Source: Desulfuromonas acetoxidans DSM 684 (GTDB lineage: Bacteria; Desulfobacterota; Desulfuromonadia; Desulfuromonadales; Desulfuromonadaceae). Taken from it: 64,000 bases of DNA. The position numbers were made by a program, and so were the translations under genes. The stretch is from contig NZ_AAEW02000010.1 in the NCBI RefSeq assembly GCF_000167355.1, forward strand, positions 1 to 64,000. The letters are read 5' to 3'. Position 1 is the first letter of the stretch. Each line of letters starts with the position of its first letter. Shown here one piece after another: positions 55,912-64,000 of the stretch. The notes under the pieces are model-generated. The model worked only from the letters and a program-made list of their open reading frames with translations, made no database searches and was not told the origin of the DNA.

Positions 55912-58572
55912 ATGGCAGACGAACTGGCAAAAGGCTACGAGCCGCACGACTTTGAGACCAAGTGGTATCAAACCTGGGAAGAAAACGGGTATTTCCATGC
56001 CGACGAAAATTCGGACAAGCCGCCTTATTCGATTGTCATTCCGCCGCCTAATGTTACCGGTGTGCTGCACATGGGGCACGCTCTCAACAATACCATGCAG
56101 GATATCCTTGCCCGCTGGAAACGGATGACCGGTCACGAAGTGTTGTGGATGCCCGGTACCGACCATGCCGGTATTGCCACTCAGAATGTGGTTGAAAAAC
56201 AACTGGCCAGTGAAGATAAGGACCGTCACGATGTCGGTCGCGACGCGTTCATCGAGCGGGTGTGGCAGTGGCGCGAAGAGTCTGGCGGACAGATCATCAA
56301 TCAGCTTAAGCGCCTTGGCGCTTCCTGCGACTGGCAGCGTGAGCGCTTTACCATGGACGATGGTCTGAGCAAAGCCGTACGTGAAGTTTTCGTCAGTCTT
56401 TACGAAGAGGGGCTGATCTATCGTGATAATCGACTGATCAACTGGTGTCCGCGCTGTCATACCGCGCTGTCCGATCTTGAAGTGGAGCACGACGATAAAA
56501 AAGGCAACCTGTGGCATCTGCGTTACCCGGTCAAAGGGACCGACCAGGTGCTGGTTGTGGCCACCACCCGTCCGGAAACCATGCTCGGTGATACCGCGGT
56601 CGCGGTTCATCCTGACGATGAACGTTACGCCGATCTGGTGGGCAAGATGATCGAACTGCCGCTGACCGGTCGTGAAATTCCGATCATTGCTGACGACTAT
56701 GTCGATAAAGAATTCGGCAGCGGGGCGGTTAAAATTACTCCGGCCCACGATTTTAACGACTTTGAAATGGGCAAGCGACATAATCTGGAAAACATCAACA
56801 TCCTTGACGAGTCCGGCTTTGTTAACGAAAACGGCGGAGCTTATCAGGGCATGGAGCGCTATGCGGCACGTGAAAAAGTGGTTGCCGATCTTGACGCGCT
56901 TGGTCTGCTGGAAAAGGTCGATGACCACTTGAACTCGGTGGGGGAATGTTACCGCTGTAAAACGGTCATTGAGCCTTACATGAGCCTGCAATGGTATGTC
57001 GATGTTCAGCCGCTGGCCAAAGAAGCCATCAAAGCTGTGGAAAGCGGTCAGACCCGTATTGTTCCTGCGCAATGGGAAAAAACCTACTACGAGTGGATGT
57101 ACAACATTCAGGACTGGTGCATCAGTCGTCAGATCTGGTGGGGACACCGCATTCCCGCCTGGTTTTGTGATGACTGTGGTGAGATTACCGTCTCGCGCGA
57201 CGATGCGACCTGCTGCGCCAAGTGCCAGAGCACCAATATCCACCAGGAAACCGACGTGCTTGATACCTGGTTCTCTTCGGGGTTGTGGCCGTTTTCGACC
57301 ATGGGCTGGCCGGAGAAAACCGATGCGCTGAACAAGTTTTACCCCACATCCTGCTTGATCACCGGTTTCGACATCCTGTTCTTCTGGGTGGCGCGCATGA
57401 TGATGATGGGCCTCAAGTTCATGGGCGAAGTGCCGTTCAAGGACGTGTACATCCATGCCTTGGTCCGCGATGCTCAGGGCCAAAAGATGAGTAAGAGTAA
57501 GGGCAATGTTATTGACCCGTTGACCGTCATCGACGAGTTCGGCACCGATGCGTTCCGCTTTACCCTGACCGCCTTTGCTGCTCAGGGCCGTGATGTTAAG
57601 CTCTCCACCGAGCGGATCGGCGGCTACCGCAACTTCTGTAATAAGCTGTGGAACGCCAGCCGCTTTACTCTGATGAATCTCGAAGGCTTTGAGCCGGTTG
57701 ACACCCCCAACTGGGATGAGCTCAGCCTGTCCATGGCGGATCGCTGGATCTTGACCCGCCTGACCGAGGTGGAAAAAGAAGCCAACAAGGCGCTGGAAGA
57801 GTATCGCTTCAATGAAGCGGCCAGCACGCTGTACACCTTTACCTGGCATGAGTTCTGTGACTGGTACATCGAACTGATCAAAGGGGCTCTGTACGGCGAT
57901 GACGCCGCCGCCAAGCTCAGTGCCCAGACGGTGGTTTACACTGTTCTGGAGCGCTTGCTGCGTCTGTTGCATCCGATCACGCCGTTCATCACCGAAGAGA
58001 TCTGGCAGAACCTGCCCGGCACCCGTCCGGTTGCATCCATCATGCTGGCCGATTACCCGCAGGGCCAAGGTTTGCTGCAGGACGAAGACGCCACCGCCAA
58101 AATGGAGCAGGTGATGGAGGTTGTTCGTTCCATCCGTAACATCCGTGGTGAAATGGATGTTTCTCCGGCCAAGAAGATCAGTGCACTGCTCGATTGCAAA
58201 AACGAGGCAAGCCTGGCGGTGATGAGTGATGGTGAAGAGTACATCAAAGCCCTGGCTCGCATCGAAGAGCTGACCTGCGGTGTCGCTCTCGACCAACCGG
58301 CCCAGGTCGCCAAGCAGGTGTCCGGCGATGTGGAGATCCTCCTGCCGCTGGCCGGTCTGATCAACGTCGAAGAGGAAGAGAAGCGCCTCACCAAAGAGAT
58401 CGCCAAGGTGCAGAAAGATGTCGACATGTTCAGCAAGAAATTGGCGAACGAGAAATTCGTCGCCAATGCCCCGGCAGCGGTTCTGGAAAAAGACCGTGGT
58501 AAGCTGGCCGCAGCGCAGGAGAAGCTGACTGTACTGCAGGCAAGTCTGGAGAAAATTGTTGCGTTGAAGTAA
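55912..58572 (+). CDS. valS: Valyl-tRNA synthetase
   Basis: An 886-residue class I synthetase that charges tRNA-Val. The HIGH motif is His53-Met-Gly-His56 (VLHMGHALN) and KMSKS is at 525-529. The editing (CP1) domain, the anticodon-binding part and the C-terminal coiled coil (about 825-880, KRLTKEIAKVQKDVDMF) are all present. The start at 55912 (MADELAKG) has GAAGGAAAG upstream; the reading from 55894 is less likely. A long open frame on the other strand is only a codon-bias shadow. Confidence 0.97.
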   Translation: MADELAKGYEPHDFETKWYQTWEENGYFHADENSDKPPYSIVIPPPNVTGVLHMGHALNNTMQDILARWKRMTGHEVLWMPGTDHAGIATQNVVEKQLASEDKDRHDVGRDAFIERVWQWREESGGQIINQLKRLGASCDWQRERFTMDDGLSKAVREVFVSLYEEGLIYRDNRLINWCPRCHTALSDLEVEHDDKKGNLWHLRYPVKGTDQVLVVATTRPETMLGDTAVAVHPDDERYADLVGKMIELPLTGREIPIIADDYVDKEFGSGAVKITPAHDFNDFEMGKRHNLENINILDESGFVNENGGAYQGMERYAAREKVVADLDALGLLEKVDDHLNSVGECYRCKTVIEPYMSLQWYVDVQPLAKEAIKAVESGQTRIVPAQWEKTYYEWMYNIQDWCISRQIWWGHRIPAWFCDDCGEITVSRDDATCCAKCQSTNIHQETDVLDTWFSSGLWPFSTMGWPEKTDALNKFYPTSCLITGFDILFFWVARMMMMGLKFMGEVPFKDVYIHALVRDAQGQKMSKSKGNVIDPLTVIDEFGTDAFRFTLTAFAAQGRDVKLSTERIGGYRNFCNKLWNASRFTLMNLEGFEPVDTPNWDELSLSMADRWILTRLTEVEKEANKALEEYRFNEAASTLYTFTWHEFCDWYIELIKGALYGDDAAAKLSAQTVVYTVLERLLRLLHPITPFITEEIWQNLPGTRPVASIMLADYPQGQGLLQDEDATAKMEQVMEVVRSIRNIRGEMDVSPAKKISALLDCKNEASLAVMSDGEEYIKALARIEELTCGVALDQPAQVAKQVSGDVEILLPLAGLINVEEEEKRLTKEIAKVQKDVDMFSKKLANEKFVANAPAAVLEKDRGKLAAAQEKLTVLQASLEKIVALK

Positions 58573-58601
58573 CCTGGATTGATATCCTTGATGCAAGAAA
58601 T

Positions 58602-58638
58602 AAAGGCCGGTGCTTTGAATGAAGCACCGGCCTTTTTT
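58602..58638 (+). terminator. Terminator of valS
   Basis: AAGGCCGGTGCTT pairs perfectly with AAGCACCGGCCTT around TGAATG, followed by TTTT. A strong rho-independent terminator 30 bases beyond the stop. Confidence 0.9.
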
Positions 58639-58792
58639 AATGGAATTTTCAGCGCGCAATGTGCGTTACCATTTTTGCTGTTTTATCACTGTCGTAACGT
58701 TTGGGCCATCCGTGGGCAGGTGGCTGCATAAGTCTATGCCAATGGAATATTTTTTATCTCCCGTTATACTCAATCAAGACATCACACAATGA

Positions 58793-61030
<2,238 letters not shown>

Positions 61031-61083
61031 ATGGAGAAGATTATTGAGTTGAAGTAGAGGTTTATTTACATAGCTGACTGATG

Positions 61084-61120
61084 AAAAGACCGATGTGTCG
61101 TGTGATGCATCGGCCTTTTT
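61084..61120 (+). terminator. Terminator of katG
   Basis: AAAAGACCGATG pairs with CATCGGCCTTTT (one bulge) around GTGTCGTGTGATG, ending in TTTTT. It closes the last ordinary gene before the mobile region. Confidence 0.8.
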
Positions 61121-61157
61121 CTGTTTAGCGAAATCATTAGAATTATTGATATTTGTA

Positions 61158-61215
61158 GTTTGTTTATATACTCTCGTTGGTGTTTTTTTAGATATTGGTC
61201 TTTGGGGGAAGCCAT
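61158..61215. repeat. First copy of a ~58-bp direct repeat beside the insertion sequence
   Basis: Matches 61306-61362 except for two base changes and one T in a T-run. It starts GTTTGTTTATATA and ends GGGGGAAGCCAT. The sequence after it differs from that after the second copy, which abuts the left end of the insertion sequence. No ORF of note lies between the two. Confidence 0.7.
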
Positions 61216-61305
61216 CTCTAGACTTAACCCTGTCGCTTCATGGGAAAGTGCCGAGTCTCGGGATATAAATGTTGCAACGCAAGACCTGACCCTCTGTCTT
61301 TCTTG

Positions 61306-61362
61306 GTTTGTTTATATACCCTCGTTGGTGTTTTTTAGATATTAGTCTTTGGGGGAAGCCAT
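61306..61362. repeat. Second copy of the ~58-bp direct repeat
   Basis: Close match to 61158-61215. It ends exactly where the left inverted repeat of the IS3-family element begins. It may be an old duplication that the element landed on, or the scar of an earlier copy. Confidence 0.7.
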
Positions 61363-61423
61363 GGGTTCTACCCCGAATTTACGGACACTTCAAAAAAGCC
61401 TATAGTGGGCTAAAGGAGTGTTT

Positions 61424-61711
61424 ATGTCTAAGAGAAGAAAATTCAGTCAGGAATTTAAACGTGGGGCAGTAGAACAGGCTTGCCAGCCTAATGTCAGTTG
61501 CGCTCAGGTTGCAAGAGAACTCGGTATCAATGCCAACCTGCTTTCACGGTGGAAGCGAGAGGCTGAGGCAGAGGGCCGCCATGCCTTTGGCGGGACTGGA
61601 AATCCCAGAGATGATGAGGTTGCAGCTCTTAAACGTGAATTAGCCCGGGTAAAAAAGGAACGGGATTTTTTACGCGAAGCGGCAACGTTCTTTGCCAGGG
61701 AGTCGTCCTGA
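61424..61711 (+). CDS. IS3-family transposase OrfA
   Basis: A 95-residue helix-turn-helix protein ([37 protein letters not shown]) ending in a leucine-zipper region ([20 protein letters not shown]). It recognises the element's ends. The start at 61424 is preceded by AAAGGAG; a GTG at 61418 is overlapped by that site. The A AAA AAG sequence at 61651-61657 lies in frame as GTA AAA AAG, the standard -1 slip site of this family; the -1 frame is open from there into orfB, giving a fused OrfAB. Confidence 0.9.
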   Translation: MSKRRKFSQEFKRGAVEQACQPNVSCAQVARELGINANLLSRWKREAEAEGRHAFGGTGNPRDDEVAALKRELARVKKERDFLREAATFFARESS

Positions 61712-61755
61712 AGTATCAGGCGGTTCAACGTTGTCGCAATGAATTTCCTATTCGC

Positions 61756-62568
61756 TTGATGTGTCGTTGCCTCAAAGTTTCTCACAGTGGTTATTATGAC
61801 TGGGAGAAAAGATCCCCCAGTACACGACAGATTGACAACGAGCGTCTACTGAAGCGCATTCGTGAAATCCATGAAGACAGCAACGGTGCCATTGGTGTTC
61901 CGCGTATGCATGAAGACCTTCGGGAAACCGGAGAGACTGCAAGTAAAAATCGCATTGCTCGTTTAATGGCTTCAGCCGGACTTCAAGGCTGGCCGCGAAA
62001 GAAAAAACGAGGTCGATATCACACACCAGTTGTAGTCCCTGCCGATGTTCAGAATCAGTTGCAGCGTGATTTTAAGGCATTGGAACCAGAACAAAAATGG
62101 GTCACAGACATCACAGAACTCAAGACCGGCGAAGGAAAACTTTATCTGTGTGTTGTCATCGATCTGTTCAGCAAGTTGGTCGTTGGCTGGTCAATGCACC
62201 ATCGCCAAGACCGGCAGATGGTGATCCGTGCCGTTGAAATGGCCGTGTGGCAACGTCAAGAAAGTAACCATGTGATTTTGCATTCGGATCGCGGCAGTCA
62301 ATTTCGCAGCACGGACTACCAAAGATTCTTGAAGGAGAACGCCTTGGTTTGCTCCATGAGTGCTGTTGGTCATTGTGGAGATAACGCAGCCTGCGAGGGA
62401 TTCTTTGGTGTTCTCAAGCGAGAACGCACAAATCGGATGAGATATCCGACAATGGATGCCGCCAAAGCGGATCTATTCAACTATATTGAACGCTTCCATA
62501 ATCCACGAATGAGGAAAAGGATTGCTAGACGTGATATGGAGTTTCAGTTGTTTTCAAGCCGTCCGTAG
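61756..62568 (+). CDS. IS3-family transposase OrfB (integrase core)
   Basis: A 270-residue rve-type DDE domain with Asp in [14 protein letters not shown], Asp in [12 protein letters not shown] and Glu in [17 protein letters not shown]; an HTH_21-like segment ([18 protein letters not shown]) precedes it. The listed start is only the first ATG; the frame is open upstream to the slip site at 61651, so the working protein is probably the OrfAB fusion of about 380 residues. The gene seems complete. Confidence 0.9.
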   Translation: MMCRCLKVSHSGYYDWEKRSPSTRQIDNERLLKRIREIHEDSNGAIGVPRMHEDLRETGETASKNRIARLMASAGLQGWPRKKKRGRYHTPVVVPADVQNQLQRDFKALEPEQKWVTDITELKTGEGKLYLCVVIDLFSKLVVGWSMHHRQDRQMVIRAVEMAVWQRQESNHVILHSDRGSQFRSTDYQRFLKENALVCSMSAVGHCGDNAACEGFFGVLKRERTNRMRYPTMDAAKADLFNYIERFHNPRMRKRIARRDMEFQLFSSRP

Positions 62569-62585
62569 AAACGGGGTATAACCCG

Positions 62586-62734
62586 GTTTTCACGATTTAT
62601 TGGTAAAATCTGTCGAGAGAGGAAGCTCATACCAACAGATAGTGAACGAATATAACAACCAGCTTGGTTTAGAAGCGCGTGCTTTATTGAAAGCACTTGT
62701 AACCCATCGCGACAGGAGTGCAGGTTTATGTTAA
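62586..62734 (+). pseudogene. 3' end of a gene truncated by the insertion sequence
   Basis: An open frame without a start runs from the IS right end to TAA at 62732-62734. Its 49 codons include YQQIVNEYNNQLGLEARAL and end LVTHRDRSAGLC. The stop overlaps the ATG of the HNH gene (62728), the coupling typical of two-gene systems. Because many HNH genes of this kind follow an ATPase gene, the lost gene may have encoded the ATPase partner, but the surviving piece is too short to name a family. Confidence 0.6.
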
Positions 62735-63588
62735 AGCTTAAACAACCTGCTTATTCAAGTGAGCAAGCAATTGAAATGTGTCGCCAAGGAATCACAGGCA
62801 ATGACAAATTACTGCAAAAAGTGGATAACGACATGCACCTTTTGCAAGCTAGTGCAGTTGGCTATGCCGCGTCAGCCTCTGCAGGAGAACTGTACACTTT
62901 ACCTTCGACTCCTAATGGACGGGATTGTGACCCAGTTGTTGTTGAGCAGCTAAAGAAATCGGATCTGTTAAAGCTGTATAGCACTTACTTTGTAAAAGAG
63001 GGTAAACCTGCCCGCGTAATTTATAATGCCTTGATGGCTGCGGCCAACGAGAAATGTCCTTTTTGCGGTGGTATCGGCCGCCCTCGAAACTTAGATCATT
63101 TCCTGCCCAAAGCGCACTACCCACAATTTTCGGTATTGCCGGTCAACTTGGTGCCCTCGTGCAGAGACTGCAACATGGATGGCAAAGGAGAGAACTTTGC
63201 CACTAGTGAAGCAGGACAAGTACTTCAACCATATTTGGATAACGAGCGGTATTTCAACGAGCAATGGATATTTGCTCGATATATAGCAGATACAGGCGGT
63301 GAACCGGGGGGTATTGAGTACTTCGTTCAACCTCCAGAACATTGGGAGGATACCCAAAAACTTCGAGTGAAAAAACACTTTAATGATTTTAATTTAGACT
63401 TGAGGTTCTCAAAAGAGGCTGGCCCAAGGCTGGTTACTTATTTAGCGCAAATTCAAGCTTTGTTGCAAATTCCATTGGAACTTGAGGTGGCAAAAAACAC
63501 CATTTTGCAGCCCGCAATTGATGCTGCCCCCTTTGTGAACCATTGGGAAAGAATCATGTGTTTAGCACTGATGGCAGAGGTGGTCTGA
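62728..63588 (+). CDS. HNH endonuclease, probable effector of a broken two-gene system
   Basis: A 286-residue soluble protein with a zinc-supported HNH nuclease core: Cys110-x-x-Cys113 (CPFCGG), Asp-His124 in LDHFLPKAHY, then Asn-Leu and Cys145-x-x-Cys148-Asn149 (CRDCN). The flanks are unassigned helical regions. HNH proteins with a DHF/PK core serve in Septu-like, retron Ec78-like and other ATPase-HNH defence pairs, but the exact type is not resolvable here. GGAG precedes the start and the ATG overlaps the stop of the truncated upstream gene. An attC-like site begins 13 bases after its stop, so it looks like the last gene of an integron cassette. Confidence 0.82.
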   Translation: MLKLKQPAYSSEQAIEMCRQGITGNDKLLQKVDNDMHLLQASAVGYAASASAGELYTLPSTPNGRDCDPVVVEQLKKSDLLKLYSTYFVKEGKPARVIYNALMAAANEKCPFCGGIGRPRNLDHFLPKAHYPQFSVLPVNLVPSCRDCNMDGKGENFATSEAGQVLQPYLDNERYFNEQWIFARYIADTGGEPGGIEYFVQPPEHWEDTQKLRVKKHFNDFNLDLRFSKEAGPRLVTYLAQIQALLQIPLELEVAKNTILQPAIDAAPFVNHWERIMCLALMAEVV

Positions 63589-63600
63589 GTGATAACCTCA

Positions 63601-63671
63601 CATAACAAATCGCTGCTGTCGGATAAACTTTCCGCTGCGCTCCAAATTTGCCGCAAAGCGCGGCGTTATAA
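63601..63671. other. attC-like integron recombination site
   Basis: ATAAC at 63602-63606 pairs with GTTAT at 63665-63669, and after four unpaired bases on each side (AAAT and CGGC) CGCT pairs with AGCG. This gives the paired R and L boxes with an unpaired spacer of an attC site; the ~70-bp length and the weakly paired middle also fit. It lies between two unrelated plus-strand genes, as between cassettes. No integrase gene or attI is in the window, so the call rests on structure and position. Confidence 0.7.
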
Positions 63672-63706
63672 AGTGATCTGCACATGGAAATGGAGATTAC
63701 AAAGAA

Positions 63707-64000
63707 ATGCCAAGTGCGCTAATCGAAGTCCGGCAACAATATTCAAGAGACGTCGAATTAGGGATTATGGAAGCGGTACATGCTGCGCTTCGTGAGAGCT
63801 TCAAAATTATGCCTCACGATAGAAATATCCGGCTTTTAGTGCATGAGCCTCACCGGTTTGCATGTCCTCCTGATCGTGAAAACCGGAGTTTTATACTCAT
63901 ATCAGTATTGATTGCTTTGCTGGGCGCTCACTTGATGCAAAAAGAAGTCTTTATCAAGCTATCGTGAATAATCTGGAACCGTTCGGAATTCCCAAAAGCC
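63707..64000 (+). pseudogene. Tautomerase-family gene, frameshifted and cut by the window edge
   Basis: The frame starts MPSALIEVRQQYSRDVELG and resembles small tautomerases (4-oxalocrotonate-type) with the catalytic N-terminal Pro2. Up to about 63877 it matches (LLVHEPHRFACPPDRE); then a one-base loss in an A-run shifts it, and the native continuation EFYTHISIDCFAGRSL, followed by LYQAIVNNLEPFGIP, is found in another frame to the end of the window. The literal frame stops at 63965. Either a true mutation or a sequencing slip in the A-run. GGAG lies about 10 bases before the ATG. It follows the attC-like site, so it would be the next cassette. Confidence 0.75.

Larger units (their letters stand above)
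61362..62585 (+). mobile_element. IS3-family insertion sequence, about 1.22 kb
   Basis: Imperfect terminal inverted repeats of 25 bases (20 identical) lie at 61362-61386 and 62561-62585. Between them are orfA and orfB in relative -1 frames, joined by the slippery heptamer AAAAAAG at 61651-61657. The transposase looks intact. The right end cuts into a coding region whose last 49 codons follow immediately, and no matching 5' part is on the left, so the insertion was accompanied or followed by deletion. No target duplication could be seen. Confidence 0.85.

Noticed and set aside
55876-58659. 927-codon open frame on the minus strand opposite valS
   Set aside because: ValS on the plus strand has all catalytic motifs and a ribosome site; the reverse frame has no known motifs and follows from the biased codons of valS.
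63589-63795. 68-codon ORF after the HNH gene
   Set aside because: It runs through the attC-like site and into the tautomerase gene in another frame; no motif or ribosome site.

Overview
The window reads as the chromosome of a Gram-negative, probably anaerobic or microaerophilic deltaproteobacterium, most likely of the Desulfuromonadales (Desulfuromonas/Pelobacter-like). This is inferred from a rich two-component and c-di-GMP repertoire with c-type-heme (CxxCH) sensor domains, a bacteriohemerythrin, the ~990-residue PurL working with a separate PurQ, a MucR-type regulator and a KatG. No 16S rRNA gene is present to prove it.

Layout. 1-7.3 kb: an S24-type repressor with a TGTCTA-rich upstream region, a small Cys-rich protein, and a signalling cluster (REC-HD, HDOD, REC-PAS, PAS histidine kinase). 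7.8-16.5 kb: a chemotaxis operon (small receiver-like protein, MCP, CheY, STAS, CheA, CheW, tandem-CZB MCP, CheR) that ends in a decayed cheD-cheB remnant, so CheR has no intact partner here. 16.5-28.5 kb: a tightly packed c-di-GMP block of three heme-sensor (DUF3365/Tll0287-like) GGDEF/EAL proteins, a hemerythrin-GGDEF protein, and a PhnD-like periplasmic binding protein translationally overlapped with a PAS-GGDEF-EAL protein.

28.6-31.1 kb: a 2.4-kb island bounded by a perfect 74-bp direct repeat made of the 3' end and terminator of tRNA-Leu(GAG). It carries a retron: an msr-msd RNA gene with matching a1/a2 repeats and a 585-residue reverse transcriptase fused to a C-terminal TOPRIM domain, like retron Ec67. 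There is no integrase inside, and a third, decayed tRNA 3' end lies within it.

31.1-42 kb: ordinary core genes: tRNA-Leu, secG, tpiA, pgk and gap on the minus strand, then a metallo-beta-lactamase hydrolase and purL-purQ-purF-pyrE on the plus strand. 42-46 kb: a GIN-domain secreted protein, a ~1.3-kb noncoding tandem repeat (~590-bp period, full of hairpins), and an unrecognised lipoprotein. 46-61 kb: secA, argJ, deoC-deoB, a DUF2914 protein, mucR, a dGTPase, a receiver protein with a long acidic tail, valS and katG, with clear terminators between units.

61-64 kb (right edge): an IS3-family element with a programmed -1 frameshift has cut off the 5' part of a gene whose last 49 codons overlap an HNH endonuclease gene. 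That gene is followed by an attC-like folded site and then a frameshifted tautomerase gene. The arrangement looks like the edge of a chromosomal integron cassette array carrying a damaged two-gene nuclease system. The retron island and this damaged cassette are the strongest candidates for accessory, defence-related biology.
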